DNA of 64,000 nucleotides from an uncultured Clostridia bacterium (GCA_947625025.1 CANQMQ010000002.1:1-64000); one strand, 5' to 3'. Numbered from the stretch's first letter, positions 35,309 through 42,886 are shown. Program-made: numbers and translations. Notes: a model not told the origin generated them from the sequence alone.

Positions 35309-36616
35309 ATGGATTTAACGCCCAAACAAATCGTAAACGAACTCAATAAGCACATCATCGGGCAGGATGAAGCCAAGAAAGCGGTGGCCATCGCCCTCCG
35401 CAACCGCTACCGCCGCGCCCAGCTCTCCCCCGAGATGCGGGAGGAAATTACCCCCAAGAACATCATCATGAAGGGGCCTACGGGCGTCGGCAAGACGGAG
35501 ATCGCAAGGCGCCTTGCAAAGCTCGTGAAGGCGCCCTTCGTCAAGGTAGAGGCCACCAAGTATACCGAAGTCGGCTACGTCGGAAAGGATGTGGAGGGCA
35601 TGGTGCGCGACCTCGTGGAGTGCGCCGTCCGCCTCGTCAAGGATGAAAAGACGGCAGAGGTCAACGCCAAGGCCACCGAGGCCGCCGAGCAGCACATGGT
35701 AAAGCTGCTTGCCGAGATCAAGAAGGAGGATAGGGGAGAGCTCGACCGCAAAATCTTCGAGAAGAACCTCCTCGATTCCCTCCGCAAAGGGGTATACGAC
35801 AACTTAGTCATTGAAGCCGAAGTGCGCGATGAACCCAAGACGATGGAACTCGTTCCCGGGGGCGCCGCCATCAACCTCGGCTCCATCTTCGGGGACATGC
35901 TTCCCTCCAAGAAAAAGAAGCGCAAGCTCACCGTGAAGGAGGCGATGCGCATGTTCGTCGCCGAGGAGGCCGATAAGCTCATCGACGACGACGCCGTCAC
36001 CGAAGAGGCCCTGCGCCGTGCCGAGAACGACGGCATCATCTTCATCGACGAAATCGATAAAATTGCGGGAAAGGAGAGCACGTCGGGCGTAGATGTCTCC
36101 CGTGAAGGGGTGCAGCGGGATATCCTTCCCATCGTGGAGGGGAGCACCGTCATGACGAAGTACGGCCCCGTAAAGACGGACTACATGCTCTTCATCGCCG
36201 CGGGCGCCTTCCATGTGGCAAGGGTGGAGGACCTCATTCCCGAGCTCCAGGGCAGGTTCCCCGTCTCGGTAGAGCTCTCCTCCCTCACCAAGGAGGACTT
36301 CATCAAGATCCTCACCAACACCGAGCACTCCCTCACCCAACAGTACGCCGTTCTGCTTGCGGTGGACAACGTAGACCTTACCTTCACCCCCGATGCCATT
36401 GAGGCCATTGCGGAGATCTCCGAAGAGATCAACATGACGAGTGAGGACATCGGCGCCCGCAGGCTGCACACCGTGATGGAATACCTGCTCGAGGATATCT
36501 CCTACAATGCGGGCGGCGGGCACCCCCTGGTGCAGGTGGAGATCAACCGCGCCTACGTCGAGGAGCACCTCAAGAACATGACGCGGGATCGGAACCTCAA
36601 AAAGTACGTCTTATAA
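35309..36616 (+). CDS. hslU: ATP-dependent protease ATPase subunit HslU (ClpY)
   Basis: This 435-residue AAA+ unfoldase feeds substrates to HslV. Walker A is GPTGVGKTE, the pore loop is GYVGKDVE, Walker B is IIFIDEIDKI, and the C-terminal sensor-2 region is SEDIGARRLHTVMEYLLEDI. The I-domain lies at about 110-235. The start follows GGGAGG. In Bacillus codY would follow; here a terminator and an FtsK-like gene follow. Confidence 0.97.
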   Translation: MDLTPKQIVNELNKHIIGQDEAKKAVAIALRNRYRRAQLSPEMREEITPKNIIMKGPTGVGKTEIARRLAKLVKAPFVKVEATKYTEVGYVGKDVEGMVRDLVECAVRLVKDEKTAEVNAKATEAAEQHMVKLLAEIKKEDRGELDRKIFEKNLLDSLRKGVYDNLVIEAEVRDEPKTMELVPGGAAINLGSIFGDMLPSKKKKRKLTVKEAMRMFVAEEADKLIDDDAVTEEALRRAENDGIIFIDEIDKIAGKESTSGVDVSREGVQRDILPIVEGSTVMTKYGPVKTDYMLFIAAGAFHVARVEDLIPELQGRFPVSVELSSLTKEDFIKILTNTEHSLTQQYAVLLAVDNVDLTFTPDAIEAIAEISEEINMTSEDIGARRLHTVMEYLLEDISYNAGGGHPLVQVEINRAYVEEHLKNMTRDRNLKKYVL

Positions 36617-36621
36617 CATCG

Positions 36622-36648
36622 AAAAGAGGGAATTCTCCCTCTTTTTTC
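36622..36648 (+). terminator. Rho-independent terminator of hslU
   Basis: AAAGAGGGA / TCCCTCTTT with a 4-nt loop and a run of six T. Confidence 0.8.
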
Positions 36649-36658
36649 GTGTTACCGA

Positions 36659-36688
36659 TTGACTTTCTCCCCGCGGGCGTTGTATAAT
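36659..36688 (+). promoter_or_regulatory. Promoter of the FtsK-like gene, near-leaderless
   Basis: TTGACT (36659-36664), 18 nt, TATAAT (36683-36688). The start point should be about 36695-36696, only 4 nt before the ATG at 36700, and no Shine-Dalgarno sequence is present. Confidence 0.65.
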
Positions 36689-36699
36689 ATTCGTTGCAA

Positions 36700-38178
36700 A
36701 TGAAAGAAGAAAAACGGCTCAAGAGCAAGCATCCCGTCTCCCTCTCCTACGGAAAGGCGGACGGAGCATGGAAGCGGGAGGAAAATCTCATCCCCTTCCT
36801 TCCCTATGCGCCGCCCCCCTACGAGCTCTATCTTCCTCCCGCACTGCCGCCGCTTGCGGAGGAGGAGCGTGACCATGTCAACGCCCTTGCGGCACAGTTT
36901 TTCGGGACGACGGCGGGCGGAAGGCCGCTCTGTATCCTGCGGAGGGACGAATTCTGCTACTATGCGGCAGTGGGGCAGAACCGCTGCGACCGCAGGACGG
37001 CGGAGGAATTTGCCTCCCGTCTCGGTTGGCCCGCATGGGTCTGTGAACGGGAGGGGATCACCCATATCGACTTCCGTCCGCCGAGCCTCAGAAGGCTGCT
37101 CATCGGCGATGTCCTGCACAACCTTCCCCATTTCAGGGAGGCGGGGGACCCATGCCGTCGGGCGCCGTATACCGATCTGCATGTCGCGCTCGGCGCAGCC
37201 GGGGAGCGGGTACGCTTCCTCGATTTCGCCCAAACCCCCTTCTTGCTTGCGGGTGCGGAGGATGTTCGGCAGGTGCGGGAGATCTGCGATGCCGTCCTTC
37301 TCGGCCTCATGAATGAATTCAGCCCGTACGACGTCCGCTTCCTCCTGCTCTCCACGACGGGCGGATTTCGGAGCTATGCGGGCATTCCGCACCTGCTCCT
37401 GCCCCCCGCGTATGAGCGGGAAGGGGTGCTCCGCGCCCTCCGCTGGGCGATTTCGGAGGTGGAGCGGCGGTACGAATTGTTTCACCTCGAACGGGCGGAA
37501 TCTCCCGTGTGGAACATCGACCGCTACAACGAGCGCCATAAGACGGACGGCAAAGCGCTTTACCGTGTCTTTATCGTACTCGATGATTTGCCCTGTTGCA
37601 GCCAGGAGGGCATCCGCTCCCTCCGTAGGATCACCCAGAAGGGGCGGGCGGCGGGCATCTGCGTCCTCTTGGGGCTGAGTTCGGTGGGCATCATGGGCTT
37701 GCCCGAAGAGCTCCTCGCCAATTTCATGGGCAAACTCATGCTCCCCGCAGGTGCACCGCAGGCGAAGAAGCTCTTTGCGGAGGAAAGGGTGCCCGAGGAG
37801 AGCGATGAGGCCCTTTTAAGCATCATAGGCGAGGGCGTAGAGCGCATCACGGTGCCGCAGGTGCCCGCCGCCCAACGGGATGCCGCGGTGAAGTTCTTGA
37901 GAAGCCGTATGCACCCGCACTATATCGAGATCGATGAGACCACCCGCTCTTCAGACGACGAGGTCCCCGAAAAATGGCTGCGGGCGCTCCGCTTCGTGGT
38001 GGAGACGGGGGAGGTCCACATCGAGGCCATCCATGACGTATGCGAAGTGGGCTATGCGGAATCGGGCAGAATTTTGGATTGGATGGAGTGGAACGGGTTC
38101 ATCGGCCCCTTCCAAAAGATGCACCGCGACGTCTATTTGACCAAAGAACGCCTCATTGAGCTATTCGGCGAAGAATAA
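36700..38178 (+). CDS. FtsK/SpoIIIE-like protein with lost Walker A (pseudo-ATPase)
   Basis: This 492-residue protein aligns over most of its length with the soluble motor of FtsK/SpoIIIE DNA translocases. PYDVRFLLL, GIPHLLLPP, ALRWAISEVERRYELF and the NIDRYNER stretch are all in family order. The Walker A region (HLLxAGxTGSGKS in active members) reads FLLAGAEDVRQV at about 181-192, so Gly-Lys-Ser is gone. Walker B is FIVLDDLP. The C-terminal gamma winged helix (about 425-485: LRFVVETGEVHIEAI, VGYAESGRILDWMEWNGFIGPF) is well kept. No N-terminal membrane domain is present. It probably cannot hydrolyse ATP and may bind DNA or modulate a true FtsK (inference). It precedes hisS by 10 nt. Confidence 0.82.
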   Translation: MKEEKRLKSKHPVSLSYGKADGAWKREENLIPFLPYAPPPYELYLPPALPPLAEEERDHVNALAAQFFGTTAGGRPLCILRRDEFCYYAAVGQNRCDRRTAEEFASRLGWPAWVCEREGITHIDFRPPSLRRLLIGDVLHNLPHFREAGDPCRRAPYTDLHVALGAAGERVRFLDFAQTPFLLAGAEDVRQVREICDAVLLGLMNEFSPYDVRFLLLSTTGGFRSYAGIPHLLLPPAYEREGVLRALRWAISEVERRYELFHLERAESPVWNIDRYNERHKTDGKALYRVFIVLDDLPCCSQEGIRSLRRITQKGRAAGICVLLGLSSVGIMGLPEELLANFMGKLMLPAGAPQAKKLFAEERVPEESDEALLSIIGEGVERITVPQVPAAQRDAAVKFLRSRMHPHYIEIDETTRSSDDEVPEKWLRALRFVVETGEVHIEAIHDVCEVGYAESGRILDWMEWNGFIGPFQKMHRDVYLTKERLIELFGEE

Positions 38179-38188
38179 AGGAGACATC

Positions 38189-39445
38189 ATGATACAAATT
38201 CCCAAGGGCTGCAAGGATATCCTTCCCGCGCAGTCCAAGAAGTGGCAATTCCTCGAGACAAAGGCACGGGCGGCGGCGGAGCAGTACGGCTTCCGCGAGA
38301 TCCGCACCCCCGTATTCGAACATACCGAACTGTTTGCCCGCGGCGTCGGGGAGACGAGCGACGTCGTGACCAAGGAGATGTATACCTTCCTCGATAAGGG
38401 TGGGCGCTCTGTGACGCTCCGCCCCGAGGGGACGGCGGGGGTGGCGCGCGCCTTCCTCGAAAACGGATTGCAGGGGGGAGCGCTGCCCTTCAAGGCGTAT
38501 TACCTCATCTCGGCCTTCCGCTACGAGCGGCCTCAGGCGGGGCGGCTGAGGGAATTCCATCAATTCGGTGCCGAGCTCTATGGCTCCGCGGCGCCCTACG
38601 CCGATGCCGAGACCATTTGTCTCGCGGATGGCTTCTTGCGCTCCATCGGGCTCAAAAAGTATGCCCTTGAGCTCAACTCTGTGGGTTGCCCCACCTGCCG
38701 CGCCGCCTATTCCAAGGCTCTCCGCGATTACTTCCGCCCGCACCTTGCCGAGATGTGCCCCGATTGCAACGTCCGCTTCGAGAAGAATCCGATGCGCATG
38801 CTCGATTGCAAGGTGGAGGAATGCAAGAAGTGGACGGCGGGCGCCCCCCGCATGCTCGATTACCTCTGCCCCGATTGCCGTGCCCACTTCGAAGAGGTGA
38901 AGGATTTACTCGACGGGGCGGGAATTTCGTATACCGTAAACCCCTCCATCGTGCGCGGCCTCGATTACTACACCCGCACGGTGTTTGAATTCACTTCGGA
39001 TGCCGCGGGTGCGCAGGGCACCATCCTCGGCGGCGGGAGATACGATGGGCTGCTCGCCCAGCTCGGAGAGGCCAACGTGCCCGCCGTGGGATTCGCGGCA
39101 GGCATGGAGCGGCTTCTCATGGTGATGGAGGCGGAGGGGGCACCCATGCCCGAGGATGAGGGCATAAATTGCTACCTGCTCGGCATGGACGCGGCCTCCC
39201 GAAGCAGGGCATTCGTGCTCGCCGAGGAGCTCCGTGCTCACGGGATTTCCTGTGAGACGGACCTTGTGGGCCGCTCGGTGAAGGCGCAGTTCAAGTATGC
39301 GGATAAGCGGGGGGCCCGCTTCGTCGTCACCATCGGGCAAAATGAGCTCGAAGAGGGGGCGGCAGAGGTGAAGGATATGCGGGCTTCCTCTTCCGAACGC
39401 GTGAAATTCGAAGAACTTGCACAATACTTTATGATAAGGAGGTAA
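38189..39445 (+). CDS. hisS: Histidyl-tRNA synthetase
   Basis: This 418-residue class II synthetase has motif 1 GFREIRTPVFEHTELF, motif 2 FRYERPQAGRLREFHQFG, histidine-specific VRGLDYYTRTVFEF, and motif 3 AAGMERLLMV. The C-terminal anticodon-binding domain follows. The start at 38189 has AAAGGAGA upstream. A zinc-like cluster (CPTC, CPDC, CKVEEC, CPDC at about 165-235) fits the insertion domain of many Firmicutes HisRS proteins. It shares a transcript with the FtsK-like gene and trxA. Confidence 0.97.
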   Translation: MIQIPKGCKDILPAQSKKWQFLETKARAAAEQYGFREIRTPVFEHTELFARGVGETSDVVTKEMYTFLDKGGRSVTLRPEGTAGVARAFLENGLQGGALPFKAYYLISAFRYERPQAGRLREFHQFGAELYGSAAPYADAETICLADGFLRSIGLKKYALELNSVGCPTCRAAYSKALRDYFRPHLAEMCPDCNVRFEKNPMRMLDCKVEECKKWTAGAPRMLDYLCPDCRAHFEEVKDLLDGAGISYTVNPSIVRGLDYYTRTVFEFTSDAAGAQGTILGGGRYDGLLAQLGEANVPAVGFAAGMERLLMVMEAEGAPMPEDEGINCYLLGMDAASRSRAFVLAEELRAHGISCETDLVGRSVKAQFKYADKRGARFVVTIGQNELEEGAAEVKDMRASSSERVKFEELAQYFMIRR

Positions 39446-39450
39446 CAAAG

Positions 39451-39771
39451 ATGGTAAGAGAAGTGAGCGGAGAAGAGCTCGACCAAATGGTGGGCGACGG
39501 CAAGACGGTGGTATGCGATTTCTTTGCAACGTGGTGCGGCCCGTGCAGAATGCTCTCTCCCGTGATGGAAAAACTTTCGGAAGAACTCAAAGACAGGGCG
39601 GAATTCGTGAAGGTCGATATTGATGAAAACGGAGACCTCGCGGCGTCCCTCGGCATCTTCTCCATCCCCGATGTTTGGGTATTCCGCGACGGAGGGGATT
39701 CGAGAGACCACAACTTGGGGTACCTTCCCGAAGACCAAATGCGGGAATTCCTCGTAAACGCATTAAAGTAA
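39451..39771 (+). CDS. trxA: Thioredoxin
   Basis: This 106-residue protein has the thioredoxin fold with active site WCGPC (Cys29, Cys32) and cis-Pro in SIPD. It is a general cytoplasmic disulfide reductase. The ribosome binding site AGGAGG lies just before the ATG, 5 nt after the hisS stop. It is the last gene of its operon. Confidence 0.95.
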   Translation: MVREVSGEELDQMVGDGKTVVCDFFATWCGPCRMLSPVMEKLSEELKDRAEFVKVDIDENGDLAASLGIFSIPDVWVFRDGGDSRDHNLGYLPEDQMREFLVNALK

Positions 39772-39773
39772 TG

Positions 39774-39809
39774 AAAAACGCCCGCCGAGCATGGCGGGCG
39801 TATTATTTT
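39774..39809. terminator. Bidirectional terminator between trxA and SRP RNA
   Basis: The ACGCCCGCC / GGCGGGCGT stem is followed by TATTATTTT on the plus strand and by TTTTTC on the minus strand, so it can end both trxA and the convergent SRP RNA gene. Confidence 0.8.
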
Positions 39810-39834
39810 CAAAAACTGTGAGGGCTTTTTTTGT

Positions 39835-40081
39835 TACGGCCTACCGGAGCGGGAACACGGCAGGTAGCTCCGACAAAGCTTCCTCATGGCACACGCGCGG
39901 CACCGTTTAGTGCTGCTGTATCCCTACCCTGACACGGTTCGCGGCTACACGTTGCATGAGACCTTGTTATCAACACCCCTTACCGTATGCGGCCTCCCAT
40001 AGACCGCACCGAGAAAAGCGTTCGGTTCTGCTATAGCGGATTGCAGATACAGGGCACCGCTAACTCCCCACCTATCACAGC
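39835..40081 (-). ncRNA. ffs: Signal recognition particle RNA, long Firmicutes type
   Basis: Read on the reverse strand, this is about 247 nt. The 5' Alu domain has GGGGAGTTAGCGGTGCCCTG and TGCAATCCGCTATAGCAG, close to the Bacillus scRNA. The S domain has GGTGTTGAT, GGTCTCATGCAACG, and the helix 8 Ffh-binding site GTGTCAGG...GCAGCACTAA with a GGGA (GNRA) tetraloop. The RNA scaffolds Ffh for cotranslational membrane targeting. The 5' end is placed by the promoter at 40088-40116; the 3' end is approximate. Confidence 0.92.
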
Positions 40082-40087
40082 AAGGAT

Positions 40088-40116
40088 AGTATACCCCAAT
40101 TCCCCGCATTTTGCAA
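40088..40116 (-). promoter_or_regulatory. Promoter of the SRP RNA gene
   Basis: On the reverse strand: TTGCAA (40116-40111), 17 nt, TATACT (40093-40088), giving a start near 40081. Confidence 0.75.
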
Positions 40117-40190
40117 GCGATTTCAAAAAGAATTTTTTAAGGAAGGCTTCTATCCGTTATACTTCGCACCAAAGAAATTTTTACAAATAC

Positions 40191-40219
40191 TTGCAAAAAG
40201 TTCCGCGGTGTGCTATACT
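40191..40219 (+). promoter_or_regulatory. Promoter of structured RNA copy 1
   Basis: TTGCAA (40191-40196), 17 nt, TATACT (40214-40219). The predicted start, 40226, is the first base of the long 5' hairpin. Confidence 0.75.
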
Positions 40220-40225
40220 AACCAT

Positions 40226-40380
40226 GCATCATAATTGATTATTTCAGCAAACAGGTTACAACCTCGGCGTAGGTGTATCCTCTTTTCCTGTTTGCTGATT
40301 ATCAAGGGAAATCAATTGTGATGCAACAATATGGGGTACTACTGAAGCGGGCGTCCCATATTGGGGCGTCCTTATTTTTT
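40226..40380 (+). ncRNA. Structured leader RNA, copy 1 (unidentified class)
   Basis: The transcript begins with an outer stem of 15 pairs, 40226-40240 with 40310-40324. Inside is a perfect 10-bp stem, 40246-40255 with 40287-40296. The terminal loop has the conserved GTGTATCC. Then CAATATGGGG (40327-40336) can pair with TCCCATATTG (40354-40363), which excludes the terminator hairpin GCGTCCCA / TGGGGCGT (40351-40369) with its T run at 40371-40380. GCGGGC (40347-40352) can also pair with GCCCGC (40381-40386) just before a strong AAGGAGGAG. This is riboswitch-like or attenuator-like architecture. I do not recognise T-box, purine, SAM, cobalamin or other known consensus sequences. Confidence 0.75.
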
Positions 40381-40402
40381 GCCCGCAAGGAGGAGAAGTG
40401 AT

Positions 40403-40435
40403 ATGAACCGCCTCGGCAGAGGAGTTGCTTCATAG
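40403..40435 (+). pseudogene. Ten-codon remnant ORF after RNA copy 1
   Basis: After AAGGAGGAG (40387-40395) the first ATG opens only ten codons (MNRLGRGVAS) before a stop, and the second promoter copy follows at once. The sequence does not resemble the start of the 88-residue protein behind copy 2. It is either a remnant left by deletion of a downstream gene or a genuine tiny leader peptide. Confidence 0.4.
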
Positions 40436-40456
40436 CAAAGAAATTTCCCCAAATAC

Positions 40457-40485
40457 TTGCAAAAATTACGATGTAGTGGTATACT
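40457..40485 (+). promoter_or_regulatory. Promoter of structured RNA copy 2
   Basis: TTGCAA (40457-40462), 17 nt, TATACT (40480-40485), start near 40492. Both promoter copies are preceded by a similar A/T-rich stretch (AAAGAAATTT, AAATACTTGC). Confidence 0.75.
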
Positions 40486-40491
40486 AACAAT

Positions 40492-40626
40492 GCGCTACAA
40501 TTTATCTTCTACATACGTGGTACAACGGCATCGGTGTATCCTTTTTCCCGTATGTAGGAAAATTGTAGCGCAACAATTCGGGGATACTCGGAGCGGGCGC
40601 CTCGGATTGGGGCGTCCTTAATTTTT
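40492..40626 (+). ncRNA. Structured leader RNA, copy 2 (unidentified class)
   Basis: The design is the same as copy 1 but the stem sequences differ. The outer stem GCGCTACAATTT (40492-40503) pairs perfectly with 40560-40571. The inner stem CTACATACG (40509-40517) pairs with 40549-40557. CAATTCGGGG (40574-40583) pairs with CCTCGGATTG (40600-40609). The terminator is GCGCCTC / GGGGCGT (40597-40615) plus a T run. The stem changes are compensatory relative to copy 1, while the loop motif GGTGTATCC, GCAACAAT and the 3' tail with AAGGAGGA are conserved. Read-through would express the 88-residue CxxC protein at 40645. Confidence 0.78.
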
Positions 40627-40644
40627 GCCCGCAAGGAGGAAGGA

Positions 40645-40911
40645 ATGAAATATTATAAGGAACAAAACGGAGAAGAGACAAGTATCGTGCTCTTCGTGCT
40701 GATTCCCGACTGCGTGCATTGCAGGAAGCGTATCAAGGAGCATATCATGGAATACGGCTGTTTTGAGCGGGTCGAGTTCGGATATCCCATGCGGGAGGGG
40801 TCTGCCGTTACCCTCGTCTATAACGAGGGCAAACACCCCGATGTTGACTTTTGGTATAAGGCTCAGTGTATCAAAGAGGATTTGGATAGTTTCGGCTATC
40901 GTGTGTTGTAA
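40645..40911 (+). CDS. Small thioredoxin-like CxxC protein
   Basis: This 88-residue protein of unknown family starts 4 nt after AAGGAGGA of structured RNA copy 2. Near the N-terminus, after a beta-strand (SIVLFVLIP), it has DCVHCRKRIKEHI, a CxxC at the start of a helix as in thioredoxin and glutaredoxin folds. A third Cys (YGCFERVEF) and a fourth (AQCIKEDL) follow. It could be a glutaredoxin-like or metal-binding protein. Expression appears to depend on read-through of the RNA terminator directly upstream. Confidence 0.7.
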   Translation: MKYYKEQNGEETSIVLFVLIPDCVHCRKRIKEHIMEYGCFERVEFGYPMREGSAVTLVYNEGKHPDVDFWYKAQCIKEDLDSFGYRVL

Positions 40912-40918
40912 AAAACTT

Positions 40919-40949
40919 GCGCCGCCCGCAACAAAGTTGCGGGCGGCGC
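40919..40949 (-). terminator. Very stable hairpin, terminator-like only on the reverse strand
   Basis: GCGCCGCCCGCAAC / GTTGCGGGCGGCGC is a 14-bp perfect stem with a 3-nt loop directly after the CxxC gene. A T-run follows only on the reverse strand (AAGTTTTTTAC). On the plus strand AGTCTATTGG follows, so plus-strand termination would lack a U tract. Confidence 0.6.
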
Positions 40950-41023
40950 AGTCTATTGGTTCACTCCTCGAAATTTGGCCAAGCCCACTCACAAGATTTT
41001 CACGGGCGGGGGTGTAAATATGT

Positions 41024-41052
41024 TTGTAATCCAAAGGGAAATGTGATACAAT
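41024..41052 (+). promoter_or_regulatory. Promoter of the ABC exporter operon, near-leaderless
   Basis: TTGTAA (41024-41029), 17 nt, TACAAT (41047-41052). The start is predicted at G41059, 4 nt before the ATG at 41063; no Shine-Dalgarno sequence is present in the remaining bases. Confidence 0.6.
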
Positions 41053-41062
41053 ATATCCGCTT

Positions 41063-42886
41063 ATGGGAACCTTTCGGTTTGGGCTGAAATATTGGAAGAA
41101 ATACCTTCCGCTCTCCCTTCTCGCAAAGGGATTCAGCCTCATTGCAATTCTGTGCGATATCGCACTCCCGCTCCTCGATGCGGGCATGATCGATTACTGC
41201 CTCTCCTACGACGCTTCTTCGCCGCCGCAGGGGGGGATTTTGTCCTTTTTGTATACGGGAGCCCTCGGGGAGCCGATGAGCCTCACCCTCTTCGGAAATC
41301 TTGCCCTCATCTTTGCGGGAGTATTCCTCGTGCGCGTCGTGGTGCTCTACTGCAAGAACGTCACCTTCCAATGGTGCGGCCTCCGCATGGAATGCACCCT
41401 GCGCGAACAGACGTATGCCAAGCTCCTCGAACTCGACGGGGAGACCATCTCCCGCTACAACATGGGGGAACTGCTCACGACGATGAACCGCGATACCATC
41501 ATCTTCAAGGAGATGTATTCGCGCATTTCGATGAATCTCTACGATTCGACGCTCATGATCGCGCTCTCCATCGCCGTGCTCTCCACCCTCGACGTGTTTC
41601 TGCTCATCATCCCCGTCGTCATTACGCCCTTCTTCGTCGTCGCTCTCGCCCTGTATCTCTCCAAATCGCGGAAGCTCTTCCGTGCCATCCGCGAGGGGTA
41701 TTCCCTCATCAACCTCGATGTGCAGGAGAACATCGATGCGGTGCGCATCGTCCGCTCCTTTGCGGCAGAGGAGAAGGAGCTCGAGAAGTTCGATGCCTGC
41801 AATGAGCATGTCTACGACCTCTCGGTGGCGCAGGTCCGCCTGACGGCGAAGTACAACTCCATCTTCATGGGATTCCAGCAGGCGGGATATGTGGGGACGG
41901 TCATTGTCGCCGTGCTCCTCGTGCTCTCGGGCAATATCCTGCTCGGAAGCCTCACCGCGGCCACGACGTACGTCACCAAGATCATCTCGCATATCACCCA
42001 AATTTCCCGCTCGGCGTTCATGATGCAGAATCAGCTCGTCTCGGGGGGAAGGCTCAAGAAGTTCTTGACGGAGGAGAGCGCCGTACCCGATGCGCCCTCC
42101 GCCCTCGTGGCCTCGAAGGAGCCCCACATCCGCCTCGACGACGTGAGCGTCACCCTCGGCGAGAAGCAGGTACTAAAGCACATCACCCTCGATATCCCCT
42201 TCGGCAAGAAGGTGGGCATCATGGGGGGGACGGGAAGCGGGAAATCCGTACTCCTGAAATCCCTTTCACGCATCTTCGACGTGACGGGCGGCTCGGTGAG
42301 TTTGGACGGCGTGGACGTGCGGGATTACCCCTTGGAGGCCGTGCGGGCGGAGTACGCCTACGTCTTTCAGGACGTCTTTCTGTTCTCCAACACGGTGGAT
42401 GCGAACATCGCCTTCGCCCGCCCCGAGGAGTGCAGTGAGGAGGAGGTCTTTCACGCGGCCGAGGTGGCGCAGGCCGCCCGCTTCGTAGAGAAATTAGAGG
42501 ATGGCTACGCTACCATCATCGGGGAGCGCGGCATGGGGCTCTCGGGCGGGCAGAAGCAGCGCATCTCGATCGCCCGTGCCCTCATCAAGGGGGCTCCCGT
42601 CCTCATCCTCGACGACGCCTCTTCCGCACTCGATATGGCGACCGAAAAGCGGGTGCTCGCCTCTCTGAAGGCGGAGCGCCCCCAAAACACTCTCCTCATC
42701 TCGGCGCACCGCGTCTCTTCCGTGATGGATTGCGATGAGATCATCTACTTGCGGGACGGCGAGATCGCAGAGCGGGGGACGGCGGAGGAGCTCATCGCAA
42801 AGGGCGGCGCGTTTGCCGCCGTATGGAAATTGCAGACGAGCGACGGCCAGCTCGACGATTCTTCGTACGGGAGGGGGGAGTTATGA
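41063..42886 (+). CDS. ABC exporter half-transporter, degenerate-site subunit
   Basis: This 607-residue half-transporter has six membrane helices in the first 330 residues, then a nucleotide-binding domain. Walker A is GGTGSGKS, the signature is LSGGQKQR, Walker B is VLILDDASSALD and the switch His is SAHR. The residue after Walker B is Asp in place of catalytic Glu, as in the inactive site of heterodimeric exporters (BmrCD/TM287-288 type). The likely role is export of drugs, lipids or peptides; the substrate is not readable. Its stop overlaps the start of the partner gene (ATGA). Confidence 0.92.
   Translation: MGTFRFGLKYWKKYLPLSLLAKGFSLIAILCDIALPLLDAGMIDYCLSYDASSPPQGGILSFLYTGALGEPMSLTLFGNLALIFAGVFLVRVVVLYCKNVTFQWCGLRMECTLREQTYAKLLELDGETISRYNMGELLTTMNRDTIIFKEMYSRISMNLYDSTLMIALSIAVLSTLDVFLLIIPVVITPFFVVALALYLSKSRKLFRAIREGYSLINLDVQENIDAVRIVRSFAAEEKELEKFDACNEHVYDLSVAQVRLTAKYNSIFMGFQQAGYVGTVIVAVLLVLSGNILLGSLTAATTYVTKIISHITQISRSAFMMQNQLVSGGRLKKFLTEESAVPDAPSALVASKEPHIRLDDVSVTLGEKQVLKHITLDIPFGKKVGIMGGTGSGKSVLLKSLSRIFDVTGGSVSLDGVDVRDYPLEAVRAEYAYVFQDVFLFSNTVDANIAFARPEECSEEEVFHAAEVAQAARFVEKLEDGYATIIGERGMGLSGGQKQRISIARALIKGAPVLILDDASSALDMATEKRVLASLKAERPQNTLLISAHRVSSVMDCDEIIYLRDGEIAERGTAEELIAKGGAFAAVWKLQTSDGQLDDSSYGRGEL

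Noticed and set aside
40226..40626. T-box, cobalamin, purine, SAM, fluoride or c-di-GMP riboswitch as identity of the tandem RNAs
   Set aside because: None of the signature sequences I know (for example GGGTGGNACCGCG of T-boxes) is present.
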